Source: Halocaridina rubra (taxonomy: Eukaryota > Arthropoda > Malacostraca > Decapoda > Atyidae). From it: a stretch of 22,705 nt of DNA. The notes under the pieces are model-generated. The model did not search any database, was not told where the DNA came from, and worked only from the letters and a program-made list of their open reading frames with translations. Below are positions 1 to 9,896 of this stretch, in pieces; position 1 is the first letter of the stretch; each line of letters starts with the position of its first letter. Made by a program: the position numbers and the translations under genes. The stretch is from positions 1 through 22,705 of the forward strand of contig JAXCGZ010021991.1 of assembly GCA_037179515.1 (NCBI GenBank). The letters are read 5' to 3'.

Positions 1-51
1 AAGAAAAAATTTAATATATTTTTGTAATACTTTTGTAATATTTTGTCAATA

Positions 52-54
<3 letters not shown>

Positions 55-127
<73 letters not shown>

Positions 128-152
128 TATATATATATATATATATATATAT
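55..152. repeat. (TA)n microsatellite
   Basis: An almost pure TA dinucleotide tract with a single TC interruption near 126. It abuts the 5' breakpoint of the family-A retrotransposon at about 153, so it may be the insertion target. Bases 1-54 are A/T-rich with nothing recognisable. Confidence 0.95.
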
Positions 153-236
153 GCAAGGGATGGAGTGCATCTTTCTAATTCAGGTGTCTCGGTATTGGCT
201 GGTATGATAGACAGAGAGGTAGGGGGGTTTTGTTAG
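153..236 (+). pseudogene. C-terminal tail of retrotransposon ORF1 (SGNH esterase-like block)
   Basis: Reading from 153, 27 codons stay open to a TAG at 234-236 and contain DGVHLSNSG. The Asp-x-x-His followed by LS and a glycine is the last block of SGNH/GDSL hydrolases, where Asp and His are catalytic. CR1-type ORF1 proteins often end in such a domain. The rest of ORF1 is missing: the frame runs into the (TA)n tract at once. The end of ORF1 overlaps the open frame of ORF2 by a few bases, although the first ATG of ORF2 is at 251. Too short for certainty alone, but the position just before ORF2 fits. Confidence 0.6.
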
Positions 237-1414
237 ATACAAATAATGAAATGAATAATACTTGTGCAGAGAAATTAGTCAGTAAGGGTTCAGTAAATAG
301 TGGGTCAAATAACTGGGAGTCTAAGGATAATAACCATTTGTTACATAGAACAAATATTAACAAAAAGAATAGCCACAAGAAGGGTAAAGCTAGAGAAATT
401 TTAAAAGTATATTATACAAATAGCCGTAGTTTAGGTAACAAGATAGAAGAACTGAGAGCCATAGTATGTAGTGAGAAACCGGATATAATATGCATTAGTG
501 AAAGTTGGATTAATTTAGAAAGCAAACACCTTAAAGCTGAGTACATAATTACAGGATATAAACTTTATAATGCTGATCGCAGTGCAGATAGAAGAGGGGG
601 AGGGGTAATTATGTATATTAAAGATAGCCTCAGAAGCTGCATTAAGTCTGGAATTAAGACAAATCTAAAAACAGAAACCTTATGGGTTGAAATTAAAAAT
701 AATATAGAAAGTCTAGTTGTAGGAGTAGTCTACAGACCACCTGATCTAGATAATATAAAGTCGCAAGTTATATACGATGAAATTCCTAAAGTGACCAGGT
801 CAAATAGAGTTTGCATTGTAGGCGATTTTAATTTTAGAAATATTAACTGGGAAACCATAACAGGTGATAGTAGCTCTAAGGAGTTTTTGGAAGTAGTAGA
901 AGACAATTTCCTTTCTCAGCATGTACTTGAAGCAACACGGGGGGGGGTGAATATACTAGATTTAGTTCTTAGTAATAGAGAGAATATGGTTACAAATTTA
1001 GAAGTTGGTGAAAAATTGGGCAACAGTGACCATGATTCCATTAGATTTAACATAATTTTCAAGGAAACTATAAAGGAAAATAAGAATATTGTTCCAAACT
1101 TTAGAGCAGGAGATTTTGAGGGCTTAAAAACTAAATTATCTAATGAGGTATGGGAAGGGATTTCTGGGGTACAGATGTGGGTAGTTAATCCAGCAGGTCA
1201 GGTCACAGGTAGCAGATTACCACGAGATTTGACTACCACATGCCAAGGATTATCACAAGATAAGATCAATACATTAAATTCTCTCACAGGAAAGAACAGC
1301 AGTCCGTCAGTTAATATATATTTGGATGAGGAAAACAACAATTTTGTCATGACTCTGAAGAATAGTCAGAGAGACTATATTCCCATGAAACATTGCAGAT
1401 CAAGAAAAAAATGA
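230..1414 (+). pseudogene. Family A ORF2 first part: APE-type endonuclease domain
   Basis: A 394-codon open segment; the first ATG is at 251 and the upstream part is only open frame. Endonuclease motifs appear in order: TNSRSLGNK (Asn), SESW (catalytic Glu), RRGGGV, VVYRPPD, GDFNFRNINW (Asp/Asn) and NSDHDS (Ser-Asp-His). This is the apurinic-like endonuclease that nicks target DNA for target-primed reverse transcription, and all its key residues look present. After about residue 310, some 60 residues (roughly 1165-1360) do not look like the usual linker; retroelement sequence resumes at SQRDYIPMK. The frame ends at a TGA (1412-1414) caused by an extra base in the A-run at 1405-1411; the RT continues in the next frame at 1410. 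Confidence 0.85.
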
Positions 1415-3326
1415 CCCTAAATGGATGAACAATAGAATAAAGAATCTTATAGGTATTAAAAGAGGAATATACAGGAAACTAAAAAGAGGTGAAGAGCAGA
1501 TGAGGCAGCAATATATACAGTTAAACAGGGAAGTTAAAAAGATAGTTAGAGAGTCGAAAAGAAAATACAAAGTTAGAATAGCAGGAGAAGCTAAAGAAAA
1601 TCCTAAAGGGTTTTATCAACATTATCAAACAAAATTTAAGAAAAAAGTCGGACCAATTGAAGTAGCCAATGGCCATATCACAGATGACGATAAAGTGATG
1701 TGTACATGTTTAAATGATTATTTCTTATCTGTATTCACCAATGAAAACTTGGAAAATATTCCGGAAGTAGAATCCATTTACAGAGACAGTCCCGATAATA
1801 TACTTACTTCAATAAATATTACGAGAGAGGAGGTAATAAAAGAAATAGATAAATTAAAGGCTCATAAATCTCCGGGACCTGATGGAATATATGCTAGAAT
1901 ATTAAAGGAATGCAAGGAAGAGCTTAGTTGTCCACTAACTGCATTATTTAATAATTCAATAAGATTAGGATCGGTACCCATGGAGTGGAAATTGGCAGAT
2001 GTGGTACCAATATTTAAAAAAGGAGAACGAGTTAATAAGAATAATTATAGGCCGGTAAGTTTAACGTCAACAGTGGGTAAGATTCTAGAATCCATAATTG
2101 CAAATAAAATAAGGGCACATCTAGAATTACACAGACTGATAAAACTTTCACAACACGGGTTTCTTAAGGGTTTTTCGTGCCTTACAAACTTACTGTCTTT
2201 TTATTCAGAAGTTTACGAGGCAGTAGATTGTGGCAAAGAATATGATACAATATATCTAGATTTTAGCAAAGCTTTTGATAGAGTTCCTCACATAAGATTA
2301 GTTAAAAAGCTGGAAGCTCATGGTATAGGAGGAGCTGTTCTCAGATGGATCAAACAATGGTTAAAAGACAGAAAACAGAGGGTTTGCATAAATGGAGAGA
2401 AATCAGAGTGGGGCTCGGTTACTAGCGGGGTACCACAAGGCTCGGTACTGGGTCCCCTATTATTCATCGTATATCTAAATGATCTGGATTCGGATATCAG
2501 TAGTAACCTAAGTAAATTCGCAGACGACACTAAAATAGGTAGAACTATAAATGGAAAAGAAGACATTCATGCTTTACAGGAAGATCTAAATAGATTATCT
2601 GAATGGTCGGACAAATGGCAAATGGAATTTAATGTTGAAAAATGTAAAGTAGTTAAAATGGGTACTATAAAAGACAATACTAGTTATAAGCTAAATAACC
2701 ATGAAATCAAGAGTTCTCAGTGTGAAAGGGATTTGGGAGTTCTTGTGAGTAGGAGTCTTTAGCCAAGAGAGCAATGCACAGCAGTCAGAAATAAAGCAAA
2801 CAGAATTTTAGGATTTATCTCAAGAAGTGTTAGCAATAGGACGGAAAAAGTTATTTTGCAGCTCTATCTTGCATTAGTTAGGCCCCATTTAGATTATGCT
2901 GTGCAATTCTGGTCACCCTATTATAGGATGGAAATTGAATCCTTGGAGAGAGTGCAGCGAAGAATGACCAAGATGATACACAATATCAGAAATCTACCAT
3001 ATGAGGACAGATTAAAAAAACTTAATCTACATTCTCTAGAGAGGCGAAGAGTTAGGGGGGATATGATTGAAGTGTATAAATGGTTTAAAGGGATTAGCAA
3101 GGGAGATATTAATAAAGTTTTAAAAATTCATGATCAAACCAGAACTCGTAATAATGGATTTAAGCTTGATAAATTTAGGCTCAGAAGGGAAATTGGTAAA
3201 AATTGGTTTGGTAATAGAGTAGCTGATGCATGGAACAAGCTTCCTAGTAGGATAGTAAATGCCAATACCTTAGACACCTTCGAATGTACATTAGATAGAC
3301 ATATGACAGAGGTAGGGTGGGTATGA
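1410..3326 (+). pseudogene. Family A ORF2 second part: reverse transcriptase and C-terminal domain, with an internal TAG
   Basis: Continues ORF2 after the frameshift; the first ATG in this frame is at 1425. RT motifs in order: SPGPDGI, WKLADVVPIFKKG, NYRPVSLTS, QHGFLKG, YLDFSKAFDRVPH (catalytic Asp), SGVPQGSVLGPLLF, then FADDTK (catalytic Asp pair). The catalytic core looks intact. A TAG at 2760-2762 falls just after ERDLGVLVSRSL. The same frame stays open on the other side to a TGA at 3324-3326, through RPHLDYAVQFWSP and RRVRGDMIEVYK, the C-terminal region typical of CR1-like ORF2. This is therefore a single point nonsense change rather than two genes. No promoter would be expected here. Confidence 0.9.
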
Positions 3327-3499
3327 ATAGGTTAGTGCTTATTAGAAATATCATAAAAAGAAAACTAGAATAAATAAGTAGAGTAGAATAGAATAGGTTA
3401 GATATGCTGAAAATACAATTCAAAAATGGAGCTGCCTCGTGTGTGCCAGTAGGCATGTTGCAGTGTCCTCTATTCTTATGTTCTTATGTTCTTATGTTC
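3327..3499 (+). other. 3' UTR and terminal 8-bp repeats of family A
   Basis: A short 3' UTR that includes GAGCTGCCTCGTGTGTGCC and ends in TTCTTATG repeated three times (3473-3496). The same sequence is present, reverse complemented and almost unchanged, at 17581-17700, and its last bases recur at 22681-22705. In CR1 elements the 3' UTR and terminal repeat are what the RT recognises; that role is inferred here. Confidence 0.85.
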
Positions 3500-3765
<266 letters not shown>

Positions 3766-3856
3766 CTTAGTTATTTAACTTGTGCAATCAACGGCGATAA
3801 GGTGGGTGAAACGAAGAGGTTACATATTAAAGATTTGTAGAAGGTTTTTTTTTTTT

Positions 3857-4045
3857 ATCAGAATGGTCAGCTTATATACAGCTAATGAGGACTGACTTGT
3901 GCACTCTGGGGAGTAGTTATAAAGATAAGATAATATCTACAAAGACATGGTAAGGGCACAGCTTCTGAGATATCTTAGGTTTATTGAGATAAGAATCAAA
4001 ACGAATTCAGTCCTGATTGTGAATCGATAATAAAGGTAATGGTAC
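3857..4045. repeat. Dispersed repeat R, copy 1
   Basis: Clearly similar to 5867-6066 in the same orientation. Shared blocks include TTGTGCACT(C/A)TGGGGAGT, TTATAAAGATAA(G/A)AT and a later stretch ending AATCG(A/G)TA(A/T)TAAAGG followed by GATGGTACA-like sequence. The two copies are well diverged, with several small indels. They flank a 1.8-kb segment holding a decayed minus-strand gypsy-like frame, so they could be old LTRs or simply two copies of a short repeat. I see no clean TG...CA ends. Confidence 0.7.
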
Positions 4046-4200
4046 AGGAAGCTTCTCCATTGGAAAAAAGGAAACAATTAATAAACAATTGAGTTTACAC
4101 TAGACATATACTCGACAATTAAGGCAACTGTCCAGGAAACTTCTCCCTTGGGAAAAAAAGGAAACAATTGAGTTTACACTAGACATATGTAGTATATAGA
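4046..4200. repeat. Two-copy tandem duplication (about 84 bp)
   Basis: The block CAGGAAGCTTCTCC..GGAAACAATT..GAGTTTACACTAGACATAT occurs at about 4047-4110 and again, slightly changed, at about 4131-4190. The first copy has an extra AATAAACAATT. It lies immediately after repeat R copy 1. Confidence 0.8.
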
Positions 4201-4207
4201 ATTAAAA

Positions 4208-4570
4208 TTATGATACAAAATATACGATTAGTGTGTGATCCATCTGGGTTTGGATGATGAGTCTCGGGGTGAGAATTTGGTAGATTTTAGCCATATTTGA
4301 CTCGCATTTAGGTTGATGAGTTGGTGTATGTGGACGTGAGCATCTGTGCTTGACGGTGAATGACTCCGGTATTGTCCAAGTGGTGTTGGTTATGTCCACA
4401 AAGAGGTACCTTGTTAGGAAGTCTGCTCCCACATCCGCATCAGTTGCGTCCATAAAGAGTGAATGGGGCATTTTTACATCGGCAAGGAATTGTGCCTTAG
4501 AGATGTTGTCCCTGATGCAGAACTCGGTGTTACTGTGGTTCGCGACTGAGGAAGAAAAGATGGAAACCAC
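4208..4570 (-). pseudogene. Possible decayed Ty3/gypsy polyprotein fragment (protease to RT region)
   Basis: A 120-codon minus-strand frame. Two parts recall metazoan gypsy-type polyproteins: DNISKAQFLAD, like the strand leading into the aspartic protease, and VGADFLTRYLFVDITNTTW, like the (I/L)GADFL..(F/Y).LLVD..N segment just before the RT. The roughly 80 residues that normally separate them, including the Asp-Thr-Gly active site, are missing, so this would be an internally deleted remnant. The last third (after SFTVKHRC) is unlike anything I know. It is flanked by repeats R. It could also be a chance frame. Confidence 0.35.
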
Positions 4571-4709
4571 CAGACCTGGCAGGAGACTGGTTTTGCATGT
4601 TATAGGGAGTCGGCCTAGAAGACGAGGGTGTCTGAAAAGGCGGTTCCAACTGATGTTGGGAAGATACTGGAGCCAGCCTTATGGGCAGGGAAATACTGCC
4701 TAGACCTTC

Positions 4710-4934
4710 GTTGGGTCAAGTTTAGCAGGAGGCTGTTTATGCAGTTAGTAAGGGGTTAGCCTTGAAGACATGTGGATTCATCTCCATCTTGTTGGCATCT
4801 GGAAAGGCAGTTTTAACAGGCGGCAGAATGCACAGGAGTGAGCCTGACAAGTAGTGAGACATTGTTGGACCTTTGAGTCAGCGGAAGTGCATACTCAGGT
4901 TGGCCATTGGGTCATGCAGGAGGCCATTCAAGTG
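4710..4934. repeat. Diverged left flank of the 104-bp tandem repeat
   Basis: G-rich sequence sharing fragments with the array to its right (AGTAAGGGGTTAGCCTTGAAG, TGGGTCATGCAGGAGGCC) and with 5281-5660 (CTCCAT..TTGGCAT..GGAA). It looks like degenerate outer copies of the same family. Confidence 0.6.
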
Positions 4935-5280
4935 CCTAGTAGGGGGTCGGCCTTGGAGATGAGGGCAAGCAGGAGATCATATACATGCCTAGTAAGGGGT
5001 CAGCCTTGAAGGAGGGTAAGCTGGAGGCCAGCCATGTACCTTGTAGGGGGTCGGCCTTGGAGATGAGGGCAAGCAGGAGATCATACACATGCCTAGTAAG
5101 GGGTCGGCCTTGCAGGAGCACAAGCAGGAAGCCAGCCATGTGCATTGTAGGGGGTCGGCCTTGAAGATGAGGGCAATCAGGAGATCATCCACGTGCCTAG
5201 TAAGGGGTCAGCCTTGAAGGAGGGCAAGCAGGAGGCCAGCCATGTGCCTTGTAGGGGGTCGGCCTTGGAGATGAGGGCAT
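4935..5280. repeat. Tandem repeat: alternating 53/51-bp units forming a 104-bp higher-order unit
   Basis: Seven units begin at 4935, 4988, 5039, 5092, 5143, 5196 and 5247, with spacings 53, 51, 53, 51, 53, 51. All start (C/A)(C/A)T(A/T)GTA(A/G)GGGGTC(A/G)GCCTTG. Odd units continue with GATGAGGGCAAGCAGGAGATCAT, even units with GGAGGGCAAGCAGGAGGCCAGCCATGTG-like sequence. The 104-bp period is not a multiple of three, so the repetitive minus-strand frames through it (KADPL..SLPS motifs) are by-products, not proteins. Confidence 0.9.
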
Positions 5281-5660
5281 CAGTCTCCATTGCATTGGCA
5301 TGCGGAAGGGCTCTAGGTGGTACTGGAAAGTGCAGGAGTCAGCGTGAAGGGAGGGAGGCCTATACATGTTTGTTAAACCTTCTCTTGGAAACCAAGCTGG
5401 CAGAAAAGTACACAGTGTTGGGAGACTATTTAAGGCTGTGTGGAGAGGAGAGGCAAACTACCAAGAAAATACATCTTTCATCTAGTTGGTGTCTCCAGAA
5501 GTGGAACTCTAACTGGTGTCAGGAGATGCAGGAGTCAACCTGTAGGGCAGGGAGGCCTGCATGGGTTCTCTGGGCATTCTCTTGGAGGGCGAGCTGGCAT
5601 GGAGACGAGGAGAAGCAGTGTTGTGTCATTCCAAAAGGTCACCAGTGTGTGAGGCGGTCC
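5281..5660. repeat. Longer diverged repeat units right of the array
   Basis: The motif TGCAGGAGTCA(G/A)C(G/C)TG.AGGG..GGGAGGCCT occurs at about 5333 and about 5527. Each is followed by a CTCTTGGA(A/G) and (A/C)AGCTGGCA pair, giving two units of roughly 200 bases. An open 157-codon plus-strand frame (5193-5666) crosses this and the array but resembles no protein I know. Confidence 0.6.
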
Positions 5661-5780
5661 ATATAGAGTGAGTGGAACAACAGCAGCTACATCGTGAAGA
5701 CTTTATTAACTTGTTGTTGTTTGAGATTAAAGCCAACCTTGTGCTGGTACTGGCCCTTATCCAGAGGACGGCCCATAGAT

Positions 5781-5873
5781 GGGTCTTTATTGATCTTTTT
5801 TTTTCTTTGATGTTCTCCCTTGAGGGTGAGCGGACCTTCCCTTTTTGGCCAGCAGGTGGGGTCTTTATTGATC
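5781..5873. repeat. Duplicated GGGTCTTTATTGATC with minus-strand AATAAA
   Basis: The 15-mer GGGTCTTTATTGATC occurs at 5781-5795 and 5859-5873. On the minus strand each copy contains AATAAA, a poly(A) signal. The second copy runs straight into repeat R copy 2. This would suit the R-region of a minus-strand LTR, but that is inference. Confidence 0.5.
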
Positions 5874-6066
5874 AAATTGGTCAATTTGTATACAGTTGCT
5901 GAGGGCTGAATTGTGCACTATGGGGAGTTATTATAAAGATAAAATCATGTTTAGAAGTCACGGTCAGGATGCAATCCAAGGGGGTAGGTATTTCTAAGTT
6001 TATAAAGATTAGAATTAAACCGATTTTGATCCTGAGTGCGAATCGGTATTAAAGGCGATGGTACAA
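5867..6066. repeat. Dispersed repeat R, copy 2
   Basis: The partner of 3857-4045 in the same orientation: GAATTGTGCACTATGGGGAG, TTATAAAGATAAAATCATG, and AATCGGTATTAAAGGCGATGG. Sequence similarity fades after GGTACA on both sides. Confidence 0.7.
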
Positions 6067-6600
6067 TCTCTCATTGCTTAAAGGCTGTTGTTTATGCTAT
6101 TCACAACTTAAATATATTTTTTTACCTTATATCCTTATCACAAATTCTTTTTCTGTTATTGTTGAGAAGAATGATATTGTTGTTGTTGGTGTCATTGTTG
6201 TTGTCACTAAGTCTTTGTTGTTATGCTCTGTATTTTCTAGTTTTCTGCTTATTCTTTTTATCACTCTGACATTTCTATCACATATATTTAGAAGCTCCAG
6301 CCTCATCTATGTCGTGTACCTCTAGGTACAAATATTATATAACATTTGAATAAGATGTCTAATTTCGGGCAGCTGGCTTAATGATGACTCATCGTCACTT
6401 TAGGGACAACATGCCAATCTCTGCCGCGTCTCCTGTAATCCCATCTCACATCCCCTTGGGTTGCTTCAACCCGGGTTGGGAACCCCTGGCTTAAAATTAT
6501 TTTATTCCTTGTCACGTCCAAATACCAAAACAATATTGTCTGCTGCGTTACACGATTGTTATTAAGTGACACCGGGTCATTTATTCTCATGTAGAGTGTG
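6067..6600. other. Unannotated spacer with TTG-rich and A/T-rich stretches
   Basis: No gene seen. A short TTG-rich stretch lies around 6175-6215. CTGGCTTAA occurs at 6373-6381 and 6486-6494, bracketing a segment whose minus-strand end reads CAGGGGTTCCCAACCCGGG, which resembles a hAT transposon terminus. Only that one end is visible. Confidence 0.4.
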
Positions 6601-6601
6601 A

Positions 6602-7140
<539 letters not shown>

Positions 7141-7149
7141 TAATAATAA

Positions 7150-7389
<240 letters not shown>

Positions 7390-7394
7390 ATCAA

Positions 7395-7477
7395 CCTTCC
7401 TTGTCGGGAATCGAATTTGAGAACTCTAGACGAATTCCACTGCTAGAGTTCCCAGGTTTGATTCCCGACAAGGAAGG
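7395..7477. repeat. Foldback: 35-bp inverted repeat with a tRNA-like B-box in each arm
   Basis: The left arm begins CCTTCCTTGTCGGGAATCGA and ends GAACTCTAG. The right arm begins CTAGAGTTCCC and ends GATTCCCGACAAGGAAGG. They pair with about four mismatches around a 13-base loop. The right arm contains GGTTTGATTCCCG and the left arm, read on the minus strand, AATTCGATTCCCG. Both are close to the pol III B-box GGTTCGANTCC, so the structure looks like two SINE or tRNA 3' halves facing each other. No A-box is visible. Confidence 0.75.
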
Positions 7478-7527
7478 GAAATCATTTGGAAACATTAAAA
7501 AAAATAACAATAATGATAATTACAATT

Positions 7528-7534
<7 letters not shown>

Positions 7535-7604
<70 letters not shown>
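7535..7604. repeat. (AAT)n microsatellite
   Basis: About 23 AAT units to the right of the foldback, preceded by degenerate AAC/AAT sequence. Confidence 0.95.
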
Positions 7605-8058
<454 letters not shown>

Positions 8059-8127
8059 ATAATTAATTTATCTTTGTACCGCTAATCTCGTGTTATCTCT
8101 AGCAAGTAGGTTAAATATAAAAGAAAT

Positions 8128-8420
8128 TGTGGTGCAGTATAGTAGCGACATGAGCTGATAATATACTGGCCCCAGGTTCGATCCTGGCCCGGTGTTGGAC
8201 CACCTTTCAACGCCTCATGTCGTTACCGAGTAAAGTGGGATGTTATTTTGAAGGTCGTGATTTCCTATAGGTCTATTTGATAATTCGGCTATTGTTTCGA
8301 GATCACCGGGTCCACGTGATAGAAGAGGGACACTTGGCTCCTGCTATAAGGAAAATATGTAATGGGGCCCTACTATTATCTCTGTCCCTTGCCTCTGCCT
8401 TTTATTAGCCGCATAGCCAT
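8128..8420 (+). mobile_element. Candidate tRNA-derived SINE
   Basis: The head shows both internal pol III promoter boxes at tRNA-like spacing: an A-box-like GTGGTGCAGTATAGTAGCG (8129-8147) and a B-box GGTTCGATCC (8174-8183) inside CCCCAGGTTCGATCCTGG, which can form a T-arm stem. About 200 bases of unrelated body follow. I cannot see its 3' end, tail or target-site duplication, so the right boundary is a guess. It is not a functional tRNA: no anticodon arm or matching acceptor stem is evident. Confidence 0.5.
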
Positions 8421-8479
8421 TAACATGTCTTCAGGTGAAATTGCGGTAAGAAAAATAAGATGCTCTCAGAACTGACTAT

Positions 8480-8775
8480 TTGTAACAATACTCGTCCCAA
8501 TTCTCTTCTTCTTCTTCGTCTACACCTTTTCCCACTTTTATGTGGGGTCGATGTTTCTGGCCAGTGTTCTCCATATGTTCTTGTCCCATACCTCATCACC
8601 CAACAAACCTTTAGACCTCAGGTCGTCATTGATGCAATCCATCCCCTTACGCTTTGGTCTCCCCTCCTTCTCCTACCCTGCATGTCCATTTCCATCACCC
8701 TCCTCCCAACATACTGTTCATCCCTCCTAACGACATGACCATACCATCTTAGTCTACTTTCTTGTATTCTCTCAT
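8480..8775 (-). mobile_element. RTE-type non-LTR retrotransposon, 3' fragment
   Basis: Read on the minus strand, the fragment encodes RIQESRLRWYGHVVRRDEQ, then a basic RRRRG stretch, KGMDCINDDL and WRTLARNIDPT before a TAA (complement of 8538-8540). The order RWYGHV..R, RGRPK-like basic stretch, W.DC..(D/E)D(L/M), W(R/K).L...DPT-stop is the well-known C-terminus of RTE-clade ORF2. A one-base deletion after RRRRG shifts the frame. The 3' UTR is only about 55 bases and ends in GAA-rich sequence (the plus-strand CTT run at 8507-8517). The 5' end is truncated near 8775. Confidence 0.8.
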
Positions 8776-9195
8776 TTTAAAATTGGATACGTATCTTTCT
8801 CGTAGATTAGATATATGCGGCAGTTAGATATAAGTCGAGATAGCCCGTTGTGATACTGAAACTGATGGGTCTTTTGGACTAACATAGAACTTTCCAGGAC
8901 AGTTCGATGTTAGGTCTTCCTTCAGTGACGGTTCTTTTTCTATGCCAACATCAACACCGAATATTCTTGGATATTTGTGACACATCTCTTATAATCCCTT
9001 TACATCTGACAAGTCACAACACTCCCCATCTCTGTTTCTCTTTACTTTTTTTCCAGACACGATGATGGCAGATTTATTTATTATTTTTTGTTGGTTTGCC
9101 CTAGGGTCACAATCGTAAAAAACTGAGTGATAATTCGATTTCTAATCTCTTTTTATCTAATCTATTCGGTCAAGAGTCCAAGCCTTTCAGAAAGC
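8776..9195. other. Spacer, nothing recognised
   Basis: Mixed-composition sequence without a convincing frame, repeat or RNA structure. Confidence 0.4.
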
Positions 9196-9196
<1 letters not shown>

Positions 9197-9284
<88 letters not shown>

Positions 9285-9293
9285 CCTCTCTCT

Positions 9294-9374
<81 letters not shown>

Positions 9375-9388
9375 GTTGTGTGTGTGTG

Positions 9389-9458
<70 letters not shown>
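9197..9458. repeat. (CT)n(TA)n(TG)n compound microsatellite
   Basis: CT repeats with several CC and TT interruptions to 9360, a short TA stretch, then TG repeats to 9458. The TG part abuts a family-B fragment. Confidence 0.95.
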
Positions 9459-9460
<2 letters not shown>

Positions 9461-9539
9461 TTACCTAATTGTGTTTACGGGAAAGAGCCCAAAGCTCGTA
9501 TCTTCCCGTCTCCTGATCGGTTCCATTTTATACTTAGTG
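9459..9539 (-). mobile_element. Family B retrotransposon, 3' terminal fragment
   Basis: About 80 bases matching the 3' UTR end of family B copy 1 (14428-14506) with few changes: GATTACCTAATTGTG, ACGGGAAAGAGCCCAAAGCTC, CTTCCCGTCTCCT. It is flanked by TG repeats on both sides: on the left the presumed (CA)n tail, on the right its 5' truncation point. Extremely 5' truncated. Confidence 0.85.
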
Positions 9540-9560
9540 TGTGTGTGTATGTATGTATGT

Positions 9561-9636
<76 letters not shown>

Positions 9637-9700
9637 TGGACTTACCTATTCAAACATAACCTAGCATGAAAACACACACGCGCGCACACACACACACACA
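9540..9700. repeat. (TG), (TATG), (TA)n and (CA)n simple repeats
   Basis: A short TG/TATG stretch, TA repeats at about 9563-9634, then a CA/CG-rich stretch at 9671-9700. Confidence 0.9.
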
Positions 9701-9896
9701 TGCAAGTGTCAATTATTTATCAACTCTTTGGGAGTGTGAAAACAATAAAAAAAAAAAATTTAATATGCTGCGATACATCTGCTAGAATAGTTAAGAACGG
9801 GCCCCTGGATTTATTGGAGCCATTGTGCCTCACATATTTTACAGGTGTGGCTTAACTTAGGCATACCTGTATTCTACACCTAATTAAATAACTCAC
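9701..9896 (-). other. Start of intron 1 of the P5CR gene (minus strand)
   Basis: This is the transcript immediately downstream of the donor GTGAGT (complement of 9891-9896). It is A/T-rich with no recognisable exon. The intron must continue left beyond this segment, because I find no second P5CR exon on the minus strand down to base 1. Confidence 0.6.

Larger units (their letters stand above)
153..3499 (+). mobile_element. CR1-like non-LTR retrotransposon, family A copy 1 (5' truncated)
   Basis: A plus-strand LINE running from the last codons of ORF1, through an endonuclease plus reverse transcriptase ORF2, to a 3' end made of three TTCTTATG repeats (3473-3496). Short 8-bp terminal repeats of this kind, and an ORF1 ending in an SGNH-esterase-like block, are established hallmarks of the CR1 clade. 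The 5' end is lost at a (TA)n tract. No target-site duplication is visible. The copy is inactive: a one-base frameshift between the endonuclease and RT segments, an in-frame TAG at 2760-2762, and about 60 linker residues that do not resemble the family. Related copies lie at 17581-18120 and at the right window edge. Clade assignment rests on motifs, not a search. Confidence 0.9.

Noticed and set aside
4936..5192. Two minus-strand frames with repeating KADPL and MISCLPSS motifs
   Set aside because: The repeat period is 104 bases, not divisible by three, so copies change frame; this is satellite DNA.
4935..5280. CRISPR-like alternation of repeat and spacer
   Set aside because: The spacers are themselves repeated, the units are diverged, and the context is eukaryotic.
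5193..5666. 157-codon plus-strand frame
   Set aside because: It starts inside the tandem array, has no recognisable domain, and its composition follows the repeat.
8128..8200. Functional tRNA gene
   Set aside because: A- and B-boxes are present but no consistent acceptor stem or anticodon arm can be folded; a SINE head fits better.
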